DNA from: Cunninghamella blakesleeana
Taxonomy: Eukaryota > Mucoromycota > Mucoromycetes > Mucorales > Cunninghamellaceae
Length of the DNA stretch: 64,000 bases
Direction: 5' to 3'
NCBI GenBank assembly: GCA_017871115.1
Contig: JAFCIZ010000001.1
Coordinates: forward strand, 5,950,001 to 6,014,000
Shown here in pieces: positions 12,788 to 23,942 of the stretch. The position numbers and the translations under genes were made by a program. Position 1 is the stretch's first letter, and each line of letters opens with the position of its first letter. The notes beneath the pieces are model-generated. The model worked only from the letters and a program-made list of their open reading frames with translations. It did not search any database and was not told the origin of the DNA.

Positions 12788-13658
12788 AGTATTTTTTTAT
12801 GTATGTATATATATTATCAATTGATATAAATTGAATGAGTGAATGATATAAAATAGATTGTTTGCTTATTATTATTATAAATAATAATAATAATAATATT
12901 ATTTTTATCTAGAATAAAAAGAAGAATATACTGATATATATAGGTAAATAAATAAAAATATTGGAATATTAAAAAGAAAAAGGAAAGAAAAGGAATTTAA
13001 CAAAAAATATCGCTTTTTTAAATTCGCATTAAATTTCCTTGTATTAAGTTTTATTACGTATGTCTTAACTTTTTTTATTTCCTTAGTATTTTTTTTATTT
13101 TTTTATTTTTTTATTTTTTTTTTATTTTATTAAAGAATACGTAACTTTTTTTAACTTAATTCAAAAAGATTAAAACTTATAAATATGCAAAGTCAAACTT
13201 TTAAACGTATTAAAGTGAAGTGATTTCCATAAAAGGATAATATTTGATCACTAGCCTTTTTTTTTTATAGAACCCCAATGAAAATTAGTGTTATAATTTA
13301 CAACTCTCTCTCTATATATATATGTTGAATAAATATATAAATAAGTGGAAATAATGGAACTAAATTAAAAATAAAATCAGAACAATCATCTAATTTTCGA
13401 ATATTTCATAGTCGAGCTCAGAGTCACAGTGGGCGAGCGAGCGGTGTTTTAACTTCCACCGATAAATCAAAGCTTTTAAATTTTTTTTGCTTCCTTTTTT
13501 TTTTCTTTCATTTCTTTTTTATACTATCTTTTAAAAACTTTACGTATTAGATTATTTAATCCATTCAAAAACATATTGTATATATATATATATATATTAT
13601 ATGTATCTATATATATAATCTATTTTTATGCATAATTATAAAAAAATATCTATATAAT
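12788..13658. promoter_or_regulatory. Divergent intergenic region, G-beta / SIZ-PIAS
   Basis: 871 bp between divergent starts. It has a GC-richer patch at about 13411-13450 (GTCGAGCTCAGAG, GTGGGCGAGCGAGCGG) in otherwise AT-rich DNA, pyrimidine tracts and a short (TA)n run near 13577. No exon was found. Confidence 0.4.
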
Positions 13659-16543
13659 ATGTTGTTATCCCAAAGCCAGGTATAGCTTTTCAAAAAAATA
13701 ATATAAAAAGTGTATTATTATTATTATTAACATTATCACTATATTAATATTAATATTATGATTTTTATTGTTGTTGTTTTTTAACAGGAACTCAATCTTA
13801 ATAATTGTTTACGTTTACTTCATGTACCAGAATTAAAAGGGATTATATCAAAACTTAATGAAACTTTTCATTGGAAACTTTTACGGACTGGTAGAAAAAA
13901 TGAAATTATATTTAGAATAATAGTTAGTATAAATAAAGTATTAGAATCTGGGAACTCTATTCATATAACTATGATCTTTGATATATTAAGATCATTTCAA
14001 TGGTAATATCTCAAAAATATATATATATATATGTATATGTATATATACATTCATACATACATACATATATATATATATTTACATATACATATAATTTGAT
14101 TAAATATATTTATATCTTAAACTTTTTCTTTCCCTTTTCTTTTTCTTTTTAAATGTATAGTCGTATACCTGAAGATGTCAAAGTATTAATCCCTCAATCA
14201 TCGGGAACAACCAATCAAATAAATAATAATGTTAATAATAGTAATAATAATAATAATAATAATAATATACCTTCAACGTTAATTTCAACAGTACCACGAC
14301 CTATCAACGATAATAGAAATGGAAATACAAATACCACAATCAATAGATATGATAGTATAATATATAAAGAAAGTCCGTTTTACACACCAATATATAGATT
14401 AACTTCTCCAAAAATTTGTTCGGGTAAATAATACACACACACACACGCACATATATATATATATATTTATAACAATAATACTATATATGAATTTATTTTA
14501 ATTGATTTTCACTTTCTTTATAATTATTATTATTATTAATTATGTATGTATAATGGATAATATCAACTTTTAGCATCTTTGGGTTTAAGAACTTCTGTAG
14601 TATTCAATTTTAAAATTGGTGAATCAATGCGATTGCATTTGACTGAACGTCATACTGATGATGACAAACCACTTTATCAAATTAGATTCTTTTGTGCTTC
14701 TCATAGTGAAGGTATAGTCAAGGATAGATATATTCTTGAATTTCCAACAGTTTGTGAAATAAGTATTAATAGTGAGCATACAATTAATGGAAATGTAAGT
14801 TTAGTTTTATTATTAAATATAAAAATGGAAACATAAATTGAAAAGAAGAATACTAAATATATATTATTTAAAATATTTATTATTACTACCATTTTTATTA
14901 TTATAGGCCGTACGTGGTATGAAAAATAAACCTGGGACAGCTAATCCACCAGATATTACTCGTTGGTGTAGAGTTCAGTCGGATGATAAAAATAGTTTAA
15001 CTTTACTTTATGCAAATACTGATAGGGTAATAGATACACAATATATATATAAACCTATTGTATTGATTATTGATCATCATTTATCATTTATATAGCCTTT
15101 TATTGGATCCATAGAATTAGTAAAACGTCATCCTGTTTCAGAAATTGTTAGTACATTAAAAAACTCAAAAATATTATCCAAAGAAGAAACTCTTCAAAGA
15201 TGTAAGTTTTTTTCCCTTATATTTTATATATTTTTAAAAAACCAAAATAAGAAGAATAAAAATGAGGAATGAATGAAAATGTGATACTAATCTTAAATAT
15301 ATGTTTACTTTTATGTTTTATAGTAAAAGAAAGATATAATGATAGTGATATTGTATTGGAAGCAGAAACCATATCAGTAAAATGTCCATTGGGATTTACA
15401 CGTATTCAAACACCAGCACGTTTTAAATCTTGTCAACATCTTCAATGTTTTGATGCAACTACATTTTTATTAATGAATGAACAAACGCCAACTTGGGCAT
15501 GTCCTGTATGTAATCGACAAATGGAATCATGGGAAGGTTTATGTATAGATGAGTATTTTACAAATATTCTTGAAAAAATACCTAATAACCTAGAAACAAT
15601 TAAAATTGGTGAAAATGGAGATTTGGATCTTACCAATAATAAAATGGCTACAACATCAAGGTCTTCTTCTACTACTTCTTTCTCCACTTCTGAACCATCC
15701 AATACAAATAACAATAGAAACGGAAAACGGCCAATTGAAAAGATGGCTCATTCGGTAACTATACTCGACGACGATGATGATTCAGATAATCCAGATAATA
15801 ATGATGATTCAAATTACAGAAATAGTAATGGTCCACAAATAAAAAAACAAAATACAAATAGTAGATCACCTTCATTTACATCAAGAAACAGCTATTCACT
15901 ACCATCAAGTAATCAGTCACATTATATTGATCTTACAATTAGTAGTGATGAAGAAGATAATGGTTGTGATAATGGCATTGAACAATTACAGAAAAGTGTA
16001 AAGAGTAGTGATATATCTAATAGCAATACAACTCATAACGATCAACCTTTGAATTATTATAATAGCATTGGAAATAATAATAATAATAATATCAGTAGTA
16101 ATAGTAATAATAATAATAATCATACTATTCATTATTATAATCAAAATAATAATAGTAATAATAATAATTCAACTAGCATAGAAAATGGTCATCATCATCA
16201 TTCTTATCATTATAATAGAAATAGCAACAATTCATTATTACCATCTATAATAGATCCAGTTTTATCGTCAACAGAAATGAATCAATCAATATTACCCGAC
16301 ACTATCAACCTTCCTAGTTTCTCGTCGACCATAAATAATAATCATCACATTACATCACCAAAACCATCTTATTCAGAAACATCCACTAATATCAACACCC
16401 CTCGATTACCATCCATTCACCAAGTCGTTTCACCAACTATACAATCACCTCAACCATCTAAAGATATTCCTTATGTAGATAATATAACAGTAATAGCTAA
16501 AAATATGCAGTATAATGATCAAAAATCTCATAATGAAATATAA
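13659..16543 (+). CDS. SIZ1: SIZ/PIAS-type SUMO E3 ligase
   Basis: Seven exons: 13659-13679, 13788-14002, 14161-14423, 14574-14794, 14907-15026, 15096-15201 and 15324-16543, giving 721 residues. The N-terminal SAP-like helix pair includes LHVPELKGIISKLN and LLRTGRKNEIIFRI. A PINIT domain follows (ESPFYTPIYRLTSPKIC, PGTANPPDITRWCRV). The SP-RING has ISVKCPLGFTRIQTPARFKS, CQHLQCFDATTFLL and WACPVCNRQMESWEGLCIDE with the expected Cys/His ligands. Two acidic-flanked hydrophobic motifs, SVTILDDDDD and HYIDLTISSDEED, look like SUMO-interaction motifs. The last 250 residues are Asn/Ser/His-rich and disordered. The protein would transfer SUMO from Ubc9 to nuclear substrates. The first exon is only 21 nt (MLLSQSQ). 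Confidence 0.94.
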
Positions 16544-16578
16544 CTATATATATGTACATGTATATTTTCTCATGTAAA

Positions 16579-16625
<47 letters not shown>

Positions 16626-17105
16626 ATTTTTTTTTATTACTTATTTTATAAAATGTAAATGTTAACATCAATCTAGTAAAAAAAAAAAAATCAAAAAACA
16701 AAAAATAATTGTTTCATTGATTTGAACTTAATATATAAAAAATGGACAATGAATTAAATATTAGCCAATCAATTATATTTCCATGTCCCACATGTTTTTT
16801 TTTTTAAAAAAGTCTATTCTATTAATTTCAAATAATATTCATTTTTAAGTTGTTGAAAAAGAATAACAAGAAAAATAAGAAAAAAGTGGTACAATTTCGT
16901 TTTTTAAAAAAAATTAAAAAATCTATAAATTTTCATTTTTAGGGAAAAAAAGCACTAAAATAAGATTCATTAATTTTTTAATACTCCTTTTTTAAAAAAC
17001 ATTTTTTTCTTTGCCCTCTCTTTTTTCACCTCTCTCTTTTTTTTTTTTTTTTTTTTTTTTCTTTCTCTCTTTTTCCTTTTTACCTATCTCATTATAATTG
17101 CAATA
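16544..17105. repeat. Intergenic spacer with 44-nt poly-T tract
   Basis: 562 bp between two same-strand genes. A pure T run of 44 covers 16581-16624, followed by A/T tracts. The last 100 bases before the next gene are a C/T-rich run (about 17009-17090), as seen before several start codons in this window. No coding evidence. Confidence 0.6.
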
Positions 17106-17704
17106 ATGTATTATTCCAACTTTAAAAGTCATATAACATGGCTAACAGTATTTTCTTGTATGATGACCATGACAAAAGGACAATTATCTTCACGTGCACA
17201 ACAGCTTAATATGACCAAGACATATCCAATTAATGTACCTAATCAAGCCAATACTGGAGCACTCAATTATGTACAACAAAACTGGAATGTAACTACGCCT
17301 TCATTTTATGGAAATCAAGATATATCCTTCGTTACTGATCCTATAAATGCTAATGGTCAACAAGTATTAAGAGTAGTTTATCCAGCAGGATCTTATGCTC
17401 CTGTAGGAACTCGTTCTGGCCAAGGAAGTGCAGGTGGTGCTGAGTTTTTCAGCCAACCTCCAGGTAACCAAGCCTATGATAGTCTATATTTAAAATATGA
17501 CTTGGCATTTGATTCTACGTTTCAATGGGTCCAAGGAGGAAAATTACCTGGTGTCTTTGGTGGTCCTCCTGGTAGTGGTTGTACTGGCGGAAATGCCGCC
17601 GATGGAAAAAATTGTTTTTCTGTTCGTTTAATGTGGAGAGAAAACGGTAATAAAAAAAAAAAAAAAAAAAAAAAAACATGATAAAAATAATAATAGTAGT
17701 AGTG

Positions 17705-17746
<42 letters not shown>

Positions 17747-18298
17747 TATTTATTTATTTATCCAACTTTAATTTTTCTTTTTATATATTTTTTTCTTTTT
17801 TCTCTCTTTTTTCTTAAAATAAATAAAATTATAGGCGCTGGCGAAGCTTATGCATATCTTCCAAATAAAGGTGGTGGATTATGTCAAAAAAATACAGTCA
17901 TGTGTAATGATCAATATGGAACTTCAATATCTAGAGGAATGATTGTATTTAATCAAAATAAATGGACAACTATTGAAATATATGTAAAGTTGAATGATGC
18001 TTCTAAATCAGATGGTATTTTAACTGTATGGCAAGATGGAAACATTGTAATTAATCACCAAGATGTGCAATATAGACAAAATAATTTGGTGGCTGGTACT
18101 AGTTTCTTCTTTAGTACTTTCTTTGGTGGTGGTGATCCTAGCTGGAGTACTCCAATAGATACCTATAGTTATTTTAAAAATATTGAATTCAGCGTTGGTC
18201 ATCCCGTAGAATTAAGTGATAGTGCTGCAATAATGATTAAACCTGGCTCCTTCCTCTTCCTCTTTGTATTATCTACTTTCTTAATGTATTTATTATAA
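17106..18298 (+). CDS. Secreted GPI-anchored polysaccharide lyase family 14-like protein
   Basis: Two exons, 17106-17646 and 17835-18298, give 334 residues. The N-terminus has a signal peptide (hydrophobic WLTVFSCMMTMTKG) and the C-terminus a GPI-type hydrophobic tail (GSFLFLFVLSTFLMYLL). The middle matches the beta-jelly-roll of the fungal PL14-like family as I know it: QVLRVVYPAGSYAPV, LYLKYDLAFDSTFQWVQGGK, LPGVFGGPPGSGCTGG, CFSVRLMWRENGAGEAYAYL and GTSISRGMIVFNQNKWTTIE, ending SFFFSTFFGGGDPSWSTP. PL14 enzymes cleave uronic-acid polymers by beta-elimination; Mucorales walls contain glucuronans, so the cell wall is a plausible substrate, but that is inference. The intron carries a run of A and a (TA)n microsatellite. 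Confidence 0.85.
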
Positions 18299-19047
18299 TA
18301 GATATGCTTATCTAATTATTTTTTTTATTTATTACTACATACATATTTCAGTAATTTTCTTTTGATATTTATATAATCAAATAATAATTATAATTATAAT
18401 AATAAAATAATACATATATTTATTATACATCTTTTTCTTTTTCTTTTTTTTCTTTATTAATTTTTTTATTAAATCTAAATAGTATATCAACTTTTTTTTT
18501 TAAGTTAGAATTAAAATATTGGCACATAATCTTCTACTTTTTTTATTATTATTATTGTTATTGTATTGAATTGCATTGTAATTATTAGAATAATGGTAAT
18601 GGCAGTAATTTATAAATTCATGATCAATGGTCCGAAATACATAGATAAATGAATATATATATGTATGGCATTGATAAATGTAAAGAATGTATAAATGTTG
18701 ATTAAGATGGATGTTAATAAGGTCGATAGGTTGATTAAATTGTTCATATTCATAAATAAAAAAATAAGAAAAAAAGTAAAGATTAGTTAAACAAAGACAA
18801 AACTATTATTATTACTATAATTTTGATTATTTAATATCATTAGTTCATTGCTTACATTCATTCGATATTATATTTCCAAAGAAAAAAAAATTAAATAAGA
18901 GAAAGAGTTGAAAGTATTGTATTTATAGTTGTCGTTTGCTTGTTTGTTGTTAATGTCGAAAAATATTGGTTTTTTTGATATTGGCTTTTTTTTTTAAAGA
19001 AAAAATAAGTATGTTATTCCAAGTATGATGATAATATAAATAAATAT
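18299..19047. other. Convergent intergenic gap, nothing seen
   Basis: 749 bp of AT-rich DNA between converging PL14-like and NDUFA13 genes. No exon, tRNA or repeat family is recognised. Confidence 0.55.
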
Positions 19048-19390
19048 CTAGTTTTGTTCGGGGACGTTAACAAAAGAGGGAGGGACGTAATATTTAGAGC
19101 TATTATAAACTGATTCACCAACTTTCCAACCTTCTACATCCTTCATAATTTCAGATTCACGAGCTTTAGCTGCTTCAGTACGACGATAAAGATCACGATC
19201 AGCTTCGGCTGTTAATAAAGGAACAAGATGAATACGAGACCAAAGGTTTTCACGAGAAAGTTCTCTATAATAATAATAAATATATATATATATAAAATAA
19301 AGGTTATTGATATCTATATATACTCATTTCTTAATATTACTACTATTATTTGTATTTTCTTTAATTTTTTATTATTGTTATTGTTACTAT

Positions 19391-19421
<31 letters not shown>

Positions 19422-19608
19422 AAATAATATAAGCTTACTTTCTTTCAAGATTGTGTTGTCCAACTCTATAAAAACCATAAGTACATACAGCTGTAATACC
19501 AGCGAAAATGGCTAAACCTGAAGGACCTTTCTTAGGTATATAACGACGATATTTTACTTCAGGATAACCACCTGCGGGAGGTAAATCTTGAGGACCACGT
19601 TGAGACAT
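19048..19608 (-). CDS. NDUFA13: NADH:ubiquinone oxidoreductase subunit GRIM-19/NDUFA13
   Basis: Two exons, 19608-19439 and 19264-19048, give 128 residues, close to the usual fungal length. MSQRGPQDLPPAGGYPEVKY and RRYIPKKGPSGLAIFAGITA are the family signature, followed by one transmembrane helix (AIFAGITAVCTYGFYRVGQ) and the helical matrix-side part ENLWSRIHLVPLLTAEADRD and ESEIMKDVEGWKVGESVYNS. This accessory subunit sits in the membrane arm/Q-module junction of mitochondrial complex I. No separate cleavable presequence is visible, as expected for this subunit. The intron contains a (TA)n run. Confidence 0.96.
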
Positions 19609-21216
19609 GATATATATATGTATAAAATGAATGTAAGAAAAATAAAAGCGAGAGAGGGAAAATAGAAATTTAAAGAAAAAGAGTGTTCAAAAAAAAAAAA
19701 ATTGAAATAAAAATATCTGTGACGTTCTCTATATACCCTTTCACCAAAAAATAAAAATATAAAAATTGAGATCATTTTGTTAATTTAAACTCCGAAAACT
19801 CGACTCTATTTTTTGTGAGCTCCTGTTAAAAATAAGCGGATAAAAAAGGCATTTTACTTTATTAAATTAAAAAAGGGTAATGTATTAAAATTAACCATAC
19901 AATTTAGCAAATATTCAACTTTTTTTTATTTAGTTGGATTTTGTATATTAACAATAAAGTAATAATACAAAATAAATTATTAATGTAGATGTAACTATAT
20001 ACATATATATAAAAACAATAAAATATATTGAGAAAAAATGTATCAACTTGTAAATTATTAAAAAAAATTCATTTTCATTTTTTTATTTTCCTCTGCATTA
20101 TATTATGCATTCTTGCTTGATTTTTTGTTTTTACCATTTCATTTGAACAAGTATAACTACAATATGTTTGAAAATCATCTAATTTATAAAGTTTTTTTAA
20201 TAGTAATCATATTATGCATAATCATAGCCTTTATTTATTTATTTTTATTTTGATACACTATTGTTTTCTCTTAGAAATCCTCAGTGGTTATTATAATTAT
20301 TACTAATATGTAAATCAAAAGAAACGACAATTTCAAAAGGATCAATTAATATAATATTTTTTTCTAACCAAAGTAGAATAAGTTTATATATATAATAAAA
20401 ATAATTGATATGATTTACTGTTTTAAATATATTTTTTATTTATTCATTACGAGTAAAAAATGTATTGAATGATAGTGTTTTATTCTATTAAAACTATGCA
20501 TAAAAATTGGTATTTTTAAACCCAGCCATCAGCTCAAAATTTTAAAATTTTATAGGTAATATATTTTTTTTGTACTTCTCTTTCTCATTTTCGCTCTCTT
20601 TTTCCTCTTCTTCTTTTTCTATTATCAGTAATATATTTATTTTTATATAATTTAATCAAAAGTAATAAAAGATCGCCACTTCAAAAACAAATAAAAAAAT
20701 AACAGCCAGTAATTATAAAAACAGCTCATAAAAGGAGTAACTCTCTGAATAAAAATTATAATTAGTTTGAAAAATAAAAATAAATCCTTATGGAAGAAAG
20801 AACATGAAAAAAAGAATATTTAAACTGTCCGCTAATGTTTTTTTTGTTTATTTTACTCTTTTTCTCATGTTAATCTTATTATTTCATTTAAACTACTAGC
20901 TAGATGACGGAGTATCCACGTATATTAAAAAAATTATACATGTCATGTGAATTTCCTCTTACAATACTAAAAAAATATCATATTTTATTGATTGCTTTAT
21001 TCATGAACGCCTTGTTGAATATATATATATCCATACCTATATTTTTTTTTTAAATTTAGGTACACAATCAAGTTTTAATAATAATTAAAAGAGCGATGTC
21101 ACTTTGTTTGTTATAAATATATCGTTTGGTTTTATTATCTAATCAATAGTTTAATATGTATGTATGTAGTTGTACAAAAATAAAGGTTCTAAGATGATTG
21201 AATTGCTATTTTTTGT
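19609..21216. other. 1.6-kb intergenic region, mostly featureless
   Basis: Long AT-rich spacer between two minus-strand genes. Two short minus-strand open stretches, about 20270-20400 and 20076-20213, have more protein-like composition than the surroundings (see findings), but no start, splice set or family could be assigned. The rest shows only A/T tracts. Confidence 0.45.
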
Positions 21217-22067
21217 TTAATATTTACTATATTTATATTGCCCCCAAGGGAAAGGAATAAATGAGGCGGCACCAGTAAACTCAACATCTGTTTCCGTTAT
21301 AATACGCTGAAGGAAAGTAACTTCTAAAAATCTACCAAACTTATATCCAACATCATTAAAAGTACCTGCTAAAGTAAATCCATATTGGCTAAAAAGTTGA
21401 AGAGATGGTTGATTTTCCGATGTAATACTTGCTATTTTTTTTAAAAAAAATAAACAAACAAATAAATATAGGTATACATGAGAGAACAAATTAATGATTG
21501 GTACTTTTTTTTTGACTCTATATATGCTTTACCTATCAACGAGCGTAGTTTCATTTTTTTAGCGATATCAATCAATTCATCCAATAATATTCTTCCGAGA
21601 CCACGGCGATGATGATTTTCGTTTATATAAAGTGATATTTCAGCAGATCTATATTTTTTTTTTAAAAAAAGGTACAATGTATTTATAGAATGTGTATATG
21701 AAAAGATTGTTATATTACAATATTAATGATTAGATCAATATCAGGTATAGGTCCATGAAATATATTTATATTATGTAATAAAACAAATTACTTACAAAAC
21801 ATATGCAGGATGTGGTCTATATGTCCCTAAGGAAGCGTATGCAATAGTTTGGTTTGTTGTTTTTTCTACTGCAACAATAACAGGATAGCCTTTTGATTTA
21901 CTATCTTTGAACCATGCTTGACGATTTTCTAAATCAATAGGATCGTATACAAATAAAGAAGTTGAATTAAGAACTCTTTCATTATAAATCTCTAGAATTG
22001 CTTCTAAATCAGCTTCAGTTGCTTCACGAATAGTATAAAGATCTAAAGTATTCACTTTGTTTGTCAT
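21217..22067 (-). CDS. GNAT N-acetyltransferase, phosphinothricin/methionine-sulfone acetyltransferase-like
   Basis: Three exons, 22067-21796, 21648-21533 and 21431-21217, give 200 residues. The opening YTIREATEADLEAILEIYN and the segment RQAWFKDSKSKGYPVIVAVE match the PAT/MddA branch of GNAT enzymes. Acetyl-CoA motif A is ISLYINENHHRRGLGRILLD (R-x-x-G-x-G). The later part has SENQPSLQLFSQYGFTLAGT and DVGYKFGRFLEVTFLQR, also typical of this branch. Bacterial relatives acetylate amino groups of glutamate/methionine analogues; the fungal substrate is unknown. It is divergent from FEX with a 296-bp shared upstream region. No targeting signal is seen. Confidence 0.9.
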
Positions 22068-22093
22068 ATTACTATTATTTAATATATAAATAG

Positions 22094-22125
<32 letters not shown>

Positions 22126-22363
22126 ATAAAATGAGAAATGAAAAAAAAAGTGCTTTTTTTATTTTAAAAAAAAAGTAAAAGCGAAAGAAAGAGTTTTTTA
22201 AAAAATTCAGGCCAGTTATTTTTAAAAAAAAGATGGGCTTTAAATTTCGTTCAAAAAAAAAACTTTTGTAGTGGATAAAAAAATTAGTACTTTTTTTCAT
22301 TTGGTTATTTATTTTCATTTTTTTAATCGCCTTTCCACTACTTTTTATATTTTTATATGATAT

Positions 22364-23501
22364 ATGAAGGTAAATTGACCAAAAATAGATAATTTATTTA
22401 ATACGATTCTATCTTTTAACTATTATATACGAATAATCTTTGTTTTTTCTTTATTGATATATATATATCTACCAAATAGAAATAAGAAAAGATAGTAGTA
22501 ATGTACAGGAAATATTGGCAACAATAGATGATGCACCAAGTGGTAAAGAATCACCTAATATGCATTCAACAAATGATTCACATCCAACATCAACCTGTAT
22601 CGTATATGAAAAGAAAACAGTAATCGGATTTATACTTATTCCCTTTGCTATAGCCGGCGTTTTAATACGAATTGCTTTACAACGATTAGAAGCTTATGAT
22701 GGAGCGCCTGTCTTTCCATTAGTATATGCACAATGGATAGGTTGTTTTATTATGGGGATTGCTACAACACAAAAGACAAACATTATGATTATATATCATC
22801 CCTTACAACTTGGTTTATCTACGGGTTTATGCGGTTCCATAACAACATTTTCTTCTTGGCAATTAAGTATCTTTAGTTCCTTTGCTAATATTGAAAATTA
22901 TGATCATACTCGTGGTAAAAATATCCTTAGTGCTCTTTCCCAATTATTAGTTACTCTTGCTATGTCTATCAATGGTTATCAATTTGGTGGTCATATTGGT
23001 CAATGGTTGAATACAAATTCTTGGTGGTTAGCCTTGATCAATAAAATATTAAACAAGAACGATGATAATAAACAAGTGAAAGATATTAGTCAACAACTTC
23101 CTAAACTTGATATAATACCTTGTGGATTTTCAATTAATAAATTGATATGGAAGGATTATATAGTTATTTTTTTTGGCCTTCTTTCATGGATTGCTGTGAT
23201 CATAGCTGCTATATTTGCTCCTTTAGAGTATCGTGAATTGACTCTGGCTACAGTATTTTCTCCAGTAGGTGCTTTGCTACGATGGTATCTTTCTTTTTTT
23301 AATGGAAAATTCCCTGGTTTTCCTATTGGTACTTTTATAGCTAATATTTTTGGTACGCTGGTTTTGGCAATACTTTCGCTATTTCGATATAATATATTGA
23401 CCTCACCTTTTTCTTGTATTATTATTGCCGCTTTAGCTGATGGTTTTTGTGGTAAGTCTTTTTTTTCTTTCTTTTTTTCTTATTAAATACCTCTATTTTA
23501 T

Positions 23502-23534
<33 letters not shown>

Positions 23535-23795
23535 GTTGTTTATCAACTGTATCTACTTTTGTGGTAATATTGTATTCATGAATATATAAATATATTAACA
23601 TATACGAAGATCCAAATAATACATTTATTGATTATTATTATTTGATTATTATCGTGTATATAGTCTGAAATCACTAATTTAAACCTTCGTCAAAAATACA
23701 TATATGGATCTATATCGGTTATACTTGGTCAGTGTATCATGTTTGTTGTTTTAGGGTCTTTTGTTTGGACTCATGGTGTTAACATTATATGCTGA
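22364..23795 (+). CDS. FEX1: Fluoride exporter FEX (two fused CrcB/Fluc domains)
   Basis: Proposed exons: 22364-22369 (ATGAAG only), 22509-23451, 23535-23563 and 23664-23795, giving 369 residues. Two CrcB-type halves are separated by a linker, the usual single-chain eukaryotic form. First half: IPFAIAGVLIRIALQRL, YAQWIGCFIMGI and LSTGLCGSITTFSSWQLS, the fluoride-channel signature. Second half: FSPVGALLRWYLSFFNGKFP, FPIGTFIANIFGTLVLAI and DGFCGCLSTVSTFVSE, repeating the same signatures. FEX removes fluoride across the plasma membrane. The start is uncertain: exon two is open back to its acceptor at 22508 but has no ATG before 22560. A 6-nt first exon with a good donor (AAG|GTAAAT) restores the frame; otherwise translation would start at the Met at 22560. 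The identity itself is firm. Confidence 0.9.
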
Positions 23796-23942
23796 ATTTC
23801 ATATTTTCTCCTATTTAATACGTATTTAATTCATTTTCTTTTTTAGTATATTAACCAAAAGTTTTTAATTATTGATTAATTTTTTTTTTTTTTTTTTTTT
23901 ACCCACCTTATTTTAATAAAATGAAAACTGTACGTTCTATCA

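Noticed and set aside
22515..22517. TTG as start codon of the fluoride exporter
   Set aside because: Non-AUG starts are rare in fungi. A splice from ATGAAG or initiation at the Met at 22560 is simpler.
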